DNA of 62,000 nucleotides, taken from NCBI GenBank assembly GCA_009746045.1, contig RPFO01000938.1, forward strand, positions 334,242 to 396,241. Direction: 5' to 3'. Positions 11,401 through 23,400 of the stretch are shown piece after piece (the stretch's first letter is position 1; every line of letters starts with the position of its first letter). Source of the DNA: Mesostigma viride. Its lineage: Eukaryota; Streptophyta; Mesostigmatophyceae; Mesostigmatales; Mesostigmataceae. The translations under genes and the position numbers were made by a program. The notes under the pieces were generated by a model, which had not been told where the DNA came from, did no database searches, and saw only the letters and a program-made list of their open reading frames with translations.

Positions 11401-14400
11401 GCGGGGCCGCGGGGGTCACTCACGTAGTTTGTAGAGTTATCTCGCGTTGGCGAGCCAGGCAGACGCGCCGGCAGGTCTTGGCATACAGGCACCGAACGTT
11501 CCAGAGGTGAGAGGCTCCACACGGCCAAGTGCGGCCCACATTTCAGTCAGTCACAATCAGTTTCAGTCAGTGCACGAAAATCTCAAGTACGATTCGGTGG
11601 GCGTGGATGGGCTTACACTTAAACTATGTACGAAAAATACATTTAGGCGCAGCGAATAGAGGTGATGCGGCGAACTTGTGGCCCAGGCACATACTGACGC
11701 GTGAGAACTTGGGTCGTCATACGAGTGACGCGCAGACTAAATTTACGCGTCAACCAGCTGACGCGCGGCCTAAATGTACGCGTCAGCCGGCTGACCCGTG
11801 GGGTAAAATTCGTGACGCGTAAGAGCTGGCGCATCAGCCCGCTGACGCATGCGTCACGTTACTACAAACACTGATAGGTAAATTCTCAGCATGTGAAGGT
11901 AAAAACATTGGATGGGTTTCTTAGGAGGATTGGCATTCAAATGACTAGGCAGCATTTACACAAGCAACTATAGTGTCAACACCACTGCTTTATACCACTA
12001 TGAAGGCTGGTGCAAGGTTCTAATGGGGTGCAAGAAAGCGGCACTAGCGTAGTAAGGTGACTAAAGGCCTTGCAATAGGACAGTTTGCATTCATTTACAT
12101 GCCAAGCGTGCTACTTGAGCACTAGTTTTGCGGCCTTTAGCACTGGTTTAATTGTCATTAGTAATGATATGCCGCCACTTGACCGGTTGTTGTTCGGTGG
12201 CATGAGATGGGCATGCCCATGCGTGCATCTTTTCTCCTAGTAACTGCAGGCCCACATGCTGGGTGCGGGGATTTAGACTCTCTACATTGTATTGCACCAA
12301 TTTTTGAGTGTGGCAGCTTCTCCCCTTGCCATTTAAGAAATGTAGTGCACAGATTCAAGTTTGCAGGGCATGGGAAGATCCTTTTTTGCGATGATTTTGT
12401 AGGCATTATTTACGCCAGTCATGGGTGAATGGTCCCTAACTGTGGCTTTAGAGGTGCCACTCTCTTGTACACATGTCTGGGGATGCTACAATAAGAGGGC
12501 TCTCAAAGGCCTGTTCATTTAAGGAAGTTGTAAGCCTGCATGTAACTCAAGGTGTGAATAAAAAACATTGCTGAAATGGCCTGAAAAATACCCATGTGCA
12601 TCTGAGTAACCGTATCTTCTTCTTGAGTAGAGTATCTGGCGGGTAAGAAAGTGCGTAGATGACGGTGGTTGTTACGAGCTTGCTTGGATGTCAGCCACTT
12701 CAAAGATTCACACAGGGGGTTGTCCCTGGACCCCGGCTGGCGGCATGGTTCCGGCATGTGTCAATGCTTTGCATCCATCCCTCTTCGCTGCTATTTTCTT
12801 TCCCCTCGCGCTCCCCCTTCGTTCTCTTGTCTTCCCCTTATTGTCCCCCTCAGTCCCCTACTGCCCCCCCTTTCAGTTTCTATTCTTCTATTCTTCTATA
12901 CCTCATTTCTTCCCCGTAACGTTTCCCCTTATCCCTTCCCCCATGTTGTCCGCCTCCCCCGAATTTCCACCCCTCTTTCGGCCGATCTCCGCAGGTGCAC
13001 ATCCCGCCCGTGTGCCTCGTGGATGGTGTCCACGGGAAGTCCTTTGAGGGCACGGGGCTGGTCATCTACCACACGCCCACGCTGGGGCTGGTTACCGTCG
13101 ACCGCAACACGGTGCCGGTGTCCCCTGTCGACGTCACCATCTCGTTTGCGGCCCACCCGGTAGAGGTGCCCGCCGAGGTGAGCCCACTGAAAGTAATTTT
13201 TATGCTACCATAATGACAGCGGTGGTAGTAATCATGTTGTATATTATAGTATCGTAGCCACCCGGTGGAGATGCCTGCCGAGGTGAGCACGCCAGAGTCA
13301 CATTCTATAACAGGATTTTCCTCGTAGCACATGCGGTAAGGTACCCGCCAAGGTGAGCGCTGGAATGTATTCAATCATAACAATCATGATGTACAGGGCT
13401 CTACAGAATCTATTCAACTGCCGTAGAATGTACAATACAGAAGAATTAGAATTTTATTCTACCACGGCAGCATCAGAGTATGTATGGTAAGGGTCGAATT
13501 TAAGACATGGTTGGGGGCGGGATGGATTGGGCGAAGGAGCTCGAAAAGGATCCTGGTGAAGGGCCCAAATAGAAGCCAGGTAATAGTGTTCTAATGATAG
13601 GTTCCCGGTCTGGAGCTCCAGATGACAGATGATTACCACTACAGGGCCGGAGTGGGATCTTGGTGAGGGGCGTTAATAGGAACCAGGTAAGGGGCTACTA
13701 TGGGATGGGCAGTTATGTTTCTGATTAATTTCGGTTTTCTCTGAATATAGTTTAATTAACGCATGCGGGAAAGATAAGGCCGCCATGCCTTGGCCTGGAT
13801 GTGGAAGGCTGTCTGCGACATGGGCTGACTAATTCGATTTGTACAAAGGGTTTCCTGCTCGCCCGAATTTTCCTTGGATGACCCGGTTGTTTATAAGGGT
13901 CGGTGGCTATTAATTAGCGGTCCGAGAAAATTAATTGTAGGTTTTATACGACTTCACTTGCAAAGATTCGTGTTTGGTTGCACCAGCTGAGGTTAGGTGG
14001 GGACCTGTAGGGTCGGCTGGTTGCTTACCGAATCTTTGGCTGATTTGGGTTATTTAGTGAGTCGTGATTAATTATTGTAAAGTGGATTCGGACCGGCCCA
14101 AGGGGTCGATGGGCGCGTTTTATGTTTGTCAGTCTTGGGAACCTTGTACAACTACTTGTACGGTTTTTTGTCATAAAATGTTTTTTGTGGCGGCAGGTCA
14201 GTTGTCCAGCTGCCCCTGCCGAGGAGGGGTGGTTGGGGACAATAGGAGCCGCGCGAGAGTTGCGCTCCGAAGCTAGAAATTTCCCTATTGCGAGACTCGA
14301 GTTGGGGAGGGCGTCTCAGGGAGGGGAGGCTACGCCAGACCTTTGTCGTTCCTTTTCGTCTCAGCACCTGCTGCGCGGCTCAGTCTATTATGGTGTCGTA

Positions 14401-17400
14401 AAACCTCTTTCCTTTTTGGACGGTTCCGGAATTGCGAAATGCTGGCTCTTTTTGAGGGCTTGCTTTTGGGGTGGTCACCGGCTTGTGTCGCATTGTAACC
14501 AGCGGGCCCCTGCGGGGGTTAATATAGCCTAGCGCGGGCTGAGTCGCCATTTAAGATGTTGCGACACGCTCTTTCGCGCACGGTGGTCATGAGTTTAATC
14601 GGCGCAATGGGGTTGGCGCCAGGGGGGGGTAATTGGGTGGAGGCTTCTTGCTTCCGCGTGCGGATTGAGAAACCTTAAGGCCACTGTTAACTGCTGCATT
14701 TGTGGCAGGGCTCCACTTATTGTATTCAATCAAATGCTGGTCTTCTTGGGAGCTGAGTGATCTTAATCGGTTTTCTCTGAATATAGTTTAATTAACGCAT
14801 GCGGGAAAGATAAGGCCGCCATGCCTTGGCCTGGATGTGGAAGGCTGTCTGCGACATGGGCTGACTAATTCGATTTGTACAAAGGGTTTCCTGCTCGCCC
14901 GAATTTTCCTTGGATGACCCGGTTGTTTATAAGGGTCGGTGGCTATTAATTAGCGGTCCGAGAAAATTAATTGTAGGTTTTATACGACTTCACTTGCAAA
15001 GATTCGTGTTTGGTTGCACCAGCTGAGGTTAGGTGGGGACCTGTAGGGTCGGCTGGTTGCTTACCGAATCTTTGGCTGATTTGGGTTATTTAGTGAGTCG
15101 TGATTAATTATTGTAAAGTGGATTCGGACCGGCCCAAGGGGTCGATGGGCGCGTTTTATGTTTGTCAGTCTTGGGAACCTTGTACAACTACTTGTACGGT
15201 TAACGCACTAGCCTGGGGGTGCGTGGCCACGCTGTTTGTAGTGGCGTTTTCAGCACTGTTCAGGCCGGTGTGTGACGCATGCCGGTGTTAATTCATTTAG
15301 GATGATGTCAGCTTGTGTGTCGGCGGGCCATGCCTTAAGCAAGCTAGGCAGGCAATGATCCGCAATTGTTTCTTTCCCCTCCCTCCCACCCTGGAGGCTT
15401 CTTGCTTCCGCGTGCGGATTGAGAAACCTTAAGGCCACTGTTAACTGCTGCATTTGTGGCAGGGCTCCACTTATTGTATTCAATCAAATGCTGGTCTTCT
15501 TGGGAGCTGAGTGATCTTAAAATTAATTGATGGGATGGGCAGCAAGGGCACCTGTGCAAAACGGTTAAGGCATGGTACGCATCCTAGTAGATGTAAAAAG
15601 CTGCTTCGCTGGCTCGAATAACGGGTATATTTTTAAGGCGAAAACTAGGTCAGATCTGTGTATTTTACTGGAAAACGGAGATGAATGATGCGCATCAAGT
15701 TTGTCGGGCCTGCCTGGCCTGCCCCGCCATCTGCAGCTCAGTTAAGCCCGCCTCTTCAATGCATCTGCCAGGGGAGCCAGGTTGGCCAGGACATTCAGCT
15801 GCCATCAGGCGGCTGTCACCCTGCCACGTGCTCATGCTTGCCCTTCCAGGTGGTTGAACCTTCTCTTCCTGCTTGAAACCTCGTCCATCTCTCTTGTCCA
15901 GGTAGGTGATTCTTTTCTATCGCAAATCTCCCTGGGGTGTGCTTGGCTGGTCCGCTCGGGCACCATGTAAATCCTTTGATAGAATCTGCTAATGTCGCCT
16001 TCTCGGATGGTTGAACCCCTTTCTATGATCTTGACTGGGCTGTGTTTCTTCGCCAGGTGGTATTCCTGCACCCGGTCGCCAACCTCGCCATCCTCAGCTA
16101 CCAAATCGCTGACATTGGGGGACCAGACTCGCCCGCGTTCAAGGCCATCAAGGCTGCAAAGCTCATGCCCGGTAATGAGAACGAGTATTCAAGAGTCATC
16201 TAAATATTGATGATTTTCTAGCAATTATCACTGATAAATAAATAGACTCGTCTTTCCCAGAAAACTCATCCTTCTCCTCTCTTCCTCGTCCTCCGTTCCC
16301 CTGGGGGAAGTTCCTTTTTTCCCCACTCGGTTAGTTGACGGCCGGGCCAGCTTCAGTTGACAAAAGCGGTGGCACGTGCGAACCTTAGGTGCAGGGGCTA
16401 GGGGAGGGGCAGGAGCATAGGTACATGTACACACACGCCACCCCCTTGCTTTCTCCTACTCCTTCCCGCTTTCCCCCCATCACACTCAGTATCTCCTTGT
16501 CCCCCCCCCCCCGCCCTCTCTCCCTCCTCATTAGTGTTCCGTCCTAAATTTAATCAAGGTTAGTCTCGTTTAACATAATCAAAGTTAGTCTCATTTAATA
16601 TAATCAAAGTTAGTCTCACTTAATATAATCAAAGTTAGTCTCATTTGATATGATTTAGTTTAGTCCATTTAATCCGTTGCCCGGCCTCCCTCCCGGTGCA
16701 GGTCTACCGCAAATCTCGTCAATAATCAGGTTTTCCTGGTATTTGTACGACATACGTTTGTTGTATCAAGGAGACAACCAGCGCAGGCCAGAAATCGGGA
16801 GAATCCGGACCATGGTAGCTCGAGCTGCCGTTTTCTTGTCTGCGTTTTCGAGTCGTTCAGGATGATGGAGATTAATGGAGATGGAAATGTGTAGCCTTGT
16901 GCATTGAAATTATGGCTGGCTTGCGTGTAGAGCGACTAGATGACCGAGACGGTGGGGCCGGAAACCCCATTTGTATCATTTTCATGCAGTTCTATATTTG
17001 CCCGACGCACGTGCATGTGCCTCTCTCCCTCATTCCTTCTGCTGCCATCTCCCCCCCCTTCCTAGTTGCGCGATGCACCTGCATGTGCCTCTCTCCCTCA
17101 TTCCTTCTTCTGCCATCTCCCCCCCCTTCCTAGTTGCCCGATGCACGCGCTCATTTCTACTCTACGGGATACGCATATCCCAAAGTGCTCATGTGCACAT
17201 ACGCACCTGCATGTACTTGTGTCTATATACGCACCTGCATGTACTTGTGTCTATATACGCACCTGCATGTACTTGTGTCTATATACGCACCTGCATGTAC
17301 TTGTGTCTATATACGCACGTGCATGTACTTGTGTCTATATACGCACGTGCATGTACTCTCCCACTCATTGTCCTGCTTTGTGCTCTCCGGCTTGTACTTT

Positions 17401-20400
17401 CCTCCCCCCTGGCCGCTCTGATGCATGTGCCGGCGGCCAGACCCGCCGCTCAAGCAAGGGGACGCGGTCCACCTGGTGGGCCTGCTGCCCAGCCTGCGCG
17501 CCACCTGTCGCCGCAGCATGGTCACCAACGCGGCCGAGGTGCTGAGCGTTCCGCCCGCGTCGGTGCCCCGGTTCCGGTCCACCAACGAAGAGGCGATTGT
17601 GCTGGACACAGGTACGGCAATAAATATTATTAGTATTGGTGTGCGTATTAGAGTGTAAGTGCTTTCAAGGTGCCCGGTTCCGGTCCACCAACGAAGATGC
17701 GATCGTGCAGGACACAGGTGCGAGGCGCGGCCGTTGCAGGTCAGCGTAGCACTGGTTTACCCATAGGTAGCGCCGGTGCGGTACGAAAAGTAGTGCTTTA
17801 CAGGTGCCACCTTGCTGGTCCTTATAGCACAGGTCTAGGGCGCCCGCACGCATGTATGTGTGTGCTTCTCTGGCCCAGACTTTAGCGCCGCGTTTTCCAT
17901 GCTCATGTTTGCACATGTATCCTAGCACCGGCATTCCCCATGTGTGCTCATGTTTGCACATGTATCCTAGCACTGGCATTCCCCATGTGTGCTCATGTTT
18001 GCACATGTATCCTAGCACTGGCATTCCCCATGTGTGCTCATGTTTGCACATGTATCCTAGCACTGGCATTCCCCATGTGTGCTCATGTTTGCACATGTAT
18101 CCTAGCACTGGCATTCCCCATGTGTGCTCATGTTTGCACATGTATCCTAGCACTGGCATTCCCCATGTGTGCTCATGTTTGCACATGTATCCTAGCACTG
18201 GCATTCCCCATGTGTGCTCATGTTTGCACATGGGCTCTTAAAACTGGCATTCCCCATGTGTGCTCATGTTTGCACATGGGCTCTTAAAACATCTTACGTA
18301 GGCGTGTGTGTGTGCTTGGATTCTAACTCGGCCATTGGCATGTGCACTTGTGCCTCATCGCACACGCGCCACGCCTCTCGTCTTGCACAGACTTCGGAGC
18401 CGCCTATCGGGCGTGCTTAACCCCTGGGGGTCAAGTGTGCGTACGTGCGCAGGTGTGCATGTTTAGTAACATGACCGTCCGTAGGCATATCTGTCATGTG
18501 TGCGTATAATAGCATGTTTACTTGTCTGCCCCATACTTGGGGATCGCCTTCTCCGGCCTCCTCCTCGCGGAAGCTCATGTGCTCTTACACTGGCGTTCCC
18601 ATGCATGCAACCACCGGCGTACGCGTGCGAATGTATGACACCGCATACCGCAAACACACAGACTTTGGGATCGCTTTCTCCGGCGTGCTCGCCGACGACG
18701 ACGGCTCCGTCCGCGCGCTCTGGTCCTCCTACTCGCGCCAGGGACGCGGCGATGACCACCGCGTCAAGGACTATGAGTTTGTGTGCGGGCAGCCGGTGGA
18801 GCTATTGGCGCCGCTGCTGGCGCGCCTCACGGCCGCCGCGCCCGCGCCAGGTGGTGGCGCCGCGGCGCCTGGTGGCAGCATTGGAAATGCAACGGGTGGC
18901 AGAACTGTTAATGTGCCGAATGGGGGTATCTCGGATGCGCCAGGTGGGACGACCGCGAACGTGCCAGATGGTATCGTGGGACTTGGCAGGATGCCCAATG
19001 GCGGGGTGGGACTTGGCAACGTGCGTCCTGAGGCGAGCGATGGCCGTGGAAAAAGTAGCAAGGGAGGGGGGGCGGAGGCCAGGGATATGGTGGGACAGGG
19101 CCGGGGTGGTGATTCTGAGGCTGCTGGCAATCTGGGTAATGCTGGCGTTGGCGTTGGCGATCGTGTTGGCGTTGGTAACAATTCTGGCATCAGAAATGCT
19201 GGCGTTGGAAATAATGCCGGTGTCGGCAACGGCGTCCTCCGCAAGGATGGCAGTGCCAAGGGCGCCGCCGCCGACAGCAGCAGTGAGAGCGGCACCAGCA
19301 GTTACATGGTCATGGTGGATGCGAAGAGCGACGAGGGTAATGCTGGAGATAGTAACCAAGGCGTCCGTGGCGGCTGTGGGCGCATCCCACGCGGAGACCC
19401 GGGCGCAGGGGGGTGGATCCCCGCCGCCGCCAGCGTGGCCGTCTTTGACGGCGAGCTGCGGCCAGTCCCACTCGCCAAGGCACGCAGCTTTGGGCTGAGC
19501 GAGCGGTGGGCGCAGGTGGGTCGGCGGGGGTGGCTGTAATTGGGAGCACTGGGGTGGTCGGGGGCGGCCTTTGCTGGTGGGGGGTGGGGGAGGGGGGAGG
19601 GGGCGCAGGGGGTAAGGGGGGGGAAGGTTGAATAAAAGGCATCAATAAGACCGGCTCGGTGGAGGGTATCTTTGCTGCACTGCCATCTGTTGCATCTGTT
19701 TGCTAATAATAGTTCCGTCATATGCTGACAATAGCCATGTTTCTCGCGCTGCCCGTGACCAAGGCACCTCAAAGAACACGACGCGTGTATGTGCAACAGA
19801 ACCAGATTTGCATGTTTCCACATCTGCTGTACTTTGATCGCGTACTCATATGAACGCATCTCCCTAAGGACATGACCCATGATTACGCATCCCATTATAG
19901 CCCACTCCGCTCGTTGTGCACCTTCATGGAGGGCTTTTCGGGCTCCTTGGGCTGCTTGGGCTCGTTGGGCTTCTTGGGCTCCTTGTGCGATCTGGACGAT
20001 TTGGGCTCCCTGTGCGGTTTGGGCGATTTGGGCAGTTGAGGCGATTTGGGCGATTTGGGCCATTTGGGCCATTTGGGCCATTTGGGCGTTTTGGGCAATT
20101 TAGGGGATTTGGGCGATTTGGGCGATTTGGGCCAGTTGGGCAATTTGGGCAATTTGGGCCATTTGGGCCAGTGATTGGGGCGAATGGGGCGATTGGGGCA
20201 ATTGAGGCAATTGGGGCAAGTTGGGGCAATTTGGGCGATTGGGGCGATTGGGGCGATTGGGGCGATTGGGGCGATTGGGGCGATTGGGGCGGTTGGTGTG
20301 ATTGGGCGATGTGGGTGATCCCGTGTCGGATAAGCAAGTCCTCAAGGAGCACAAGGACCCAGGAATATGCGACCTGATGGCCCCAGGTTTCCGCATCGTT

Positions 20401-23400
20401 CTGCTGCCCTTACATTGCGGTTTATCGCAGGTCCTCAAGGAGCACGACCCTGAGCGCAGCCAAGTGCTGCAGGTCAAGGCGTGCGTCGCCGGCTCCCCCG
20501 CGGCCCAGCGCCTGCAGCCCGGCGACCTCCTGCTCGCGATCGACGGGGTCCCAGTCGTGTCCTTTGCGGGCGTGCACCGCGCGTGCGCTGAGGCCGCCGC
20601 CCGCGCCGCCGTGGCGATGGAAGAAAAACTAGGAGCGATGGAAGGCAGGCAAGGAGGAACGGAGGGCCAAGCGAGTGCGTGGACCGACCAACCGAGCGGG
20701 ACGGAAGACCAAGAGAGAGGGATGGAAGGAGGGGCGGGTATGTCGGAGAGGGGACCGGGGGGGGAGGTGTCTGCAGGGCAGAGGAGCGGCGGCGGAGTCA
20801 CCGTCGGGCGGGAGGGGGATGCGGCGGCGGCGGCGCCGCAGCCACAGGCAGGCGTGGCGGACGCGAGTGCGGAGCCATGCCCCACCGTGCGGCTGCGCAT
20901 TATGCGGAACGTGCGTGACTTCAAAGAATATAATGATATGGCTGCGTGCTGTCATAATGTGTTTGCATTCTGTAAATGTGGCTGCTCGTAATATGGCTTC
21001 GTGTCATCGTAATATATAATTCATAAAATATATCTAGTAGTATATCTATATTTAATTTTCATCATATATCATTCATAAAATGTATATTTATCGTATGGCT
21101 ACTCTTCATATGGCTGCGTGACTTGACGATAAATATGTACCTTGCACACTGTGCTGTCACCGTGTCGTGCCGACACTGTTGTGCGGGTGCGATTTCGCGA
21201 GGCGTACTTAAGCCGGTTGAATGCATCAAGCAGGATGCTCTAAACCACGGTTTTCCAGCCAGCTGGGCTGATCTTACCACCATCGTAATACTAATATTAT
21301 ATACCATCGTGATACTAATACTATATACCATCGTGAATACTATACACCATTGTAATATACTACTACTATATACCATTGTGATACTACTACAGTGTACTTC
21401 GGACATGGTGCCATGTGAGAGCATCCGATGCCGTGTGGAAGCATACCATAGCAACGTGCGGAATGTCGCAGAGAAGTTTCTCTGTAGTCTTCTGGGACAC
21501 ATGCTGGTGTGGCCCTTGTCACCTGGCTGGGGCAAACTTGGCTGGGCACTCTCTTCTACTGTTGTAACCTGTGGCCCCTGCCAACTGTCACCTGCTGTCT
21601 GGGCAGGTCTCTTGTTCTCTTGTAATCCAACCAATGGTCCAATTATATGCTTTTGCTCTTGTAAACATGTTGATACTACAGGGCTTCTCAGTGGAGTCTC
21701 TCTCTCTCTCTCGCGCGCGCGCGCGCCCGCCCGCCCCCCCCCCCCCCCCCCCGGTCTCTCTGGCATTATTACGTCCACACTCCCACTCCCAGTCTGCTGT
21801 TTCCTCAACCCCCCTCCCTCTCTACAATTTAATCCACCCATACCCAGCCGCATCCACCCACCATACACACATATACACACACACATGCACACATACACAT
21901 ACACATACACACATCACATGCCACACACACATGGTGGGTGATACTGTGGTAAAACACACACGCACACACAATGACACACGACGGGAATCAGACAGGCAAC
22001 ACAATTGAATTATTTTGTGTGCAACATAATTTTTTTCCTTTCAGGTCGGTGGAGCTGCTGCCTGCATGTGGTTGTTAATTGTTTTGGCTACTGATTGTTT
22101 TCCGTTGTTCTGTCCTGCACTTGGATCGCGCTTTCCATCTCATTCCCATGACTCGTCATTTTTATTCGTTATTTTCCTTTTTTTGTCTGCGTTGCGGCGT
22201 GACGGCCAGCAGCAGCGCGAGCTGGACGTGGATGTGGCGCTCACCTCGCTGAGTGGGGCAGGGGTGGATCGCGTGCTCCACTGGGCAGGGGCGATGCTGC
22301 AGGCGCCGCACCGCGCGGTCAAGGAGTTGGGGTACCTGCCCGAGGAGGGGCAGGGCATATTTATTTCGAGGTGGGTATCCATACCAATTTGTGGCACGTT
22401 TATGTCGAGGTGGGCTAATTTGTGGCTTATGTATGGTTTATGCTTGTGGCCCTTTGTCAAGGTGGGTATTTAGTCTGTCACTAGTCCGCAACACATCTCT
22501 TTTCAGGTGGGTCACTGCAGCAGTCGGTGGCATGCATGCTTGCTTTGAGGTGGGTAAATAGAAATCTATTCGTATACAGCAGCCAATGGCACACGGGTCT
22601 CGTGGCGAGCCCTGTGTGAGGCCTGTGTGAATTGGGTGGTTGTTGACTTGCACCATACTTGTTGTACTTTTGTGTATGTCTTCTGCAGGTGGTACAGCGG
22701 CAGCCCGGCCCACCGGTACGGGCTGTACGCGCTGCAGTGGATTCAGGAGGTCAATGGGCAGCCCACAGCAGACCTGGACGCGTTCATCCAGGCGACCGCG
22801 GTGCGTGGCTGGGTGCTCAGACAGCGAAAAATAGTCATTTGTGTCATAGCCAACGTGGTTATTTGTGTGCTCATATGGTGAACGCGTCCACTTGTGTTCT
22901 TTGATAGCCAACGTGGTCATTTGTGTGCTCATATGGTGAGCGCGTCCGCTTGTGTTCTTTGATAGCCAACGTGGTCATTTGTGTGCTCAGACAGCGAAAG
23001 TGGTAACTAGACAGTGAAATTATTCATTTTTAGACGTGGTAGTGCAGACCTGGCTGGATGCCTTCATCCAGGCCACCGCACGGTGAGCGGCTAGCTGGCT
23101 GCTGGACAGTGGGCGCGTACTACGTATAGCGCGAGGTGCTGGATAGTGGGTGCGCTACGCATACCGCGACGTGCTAGCCGTGACCAAGTGTTAGAAAAGT
23201 GCTAAATATAGAGAGAGAGCGGGATGTTTTGAGAGTGTGCTAGATGCATCAAGAGTGCTAGACGTTAAATCCATCCGGTCACGCATCCGGAGGGTGCTGG
23301 ATGGTGGGCGCCCCAGATAGGGTAATCACTACCGTTACGACTTCACAGAGGGGTAAACCATGTGTCCATGGCAGTAAATGGTCACTGCTTGGTCGCTCCC

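Larger units (their letters stand above)
9196..12994. other. 3.8-kb DEG7 intron 6 with AT-richer insert
   Basis: Between exons 6 and 7. Around 9300-9960 and 11870-12660 the base composition is visibly more AT-rich than the flanking exons. It holds an inverted repeat with a small ORF (10077-10777) and a cluster of TGACGCG-like motifs (11690-11865). No other gene recognised. Confidence 0.5.

Noticed and set aside
19916-20377. Phe/Gly-rich and Trp/Ala-rich repeat proteins
   Set aside because: By-products of a 9-bp array in a DEG7 intron; the same DNA is open in several frames.
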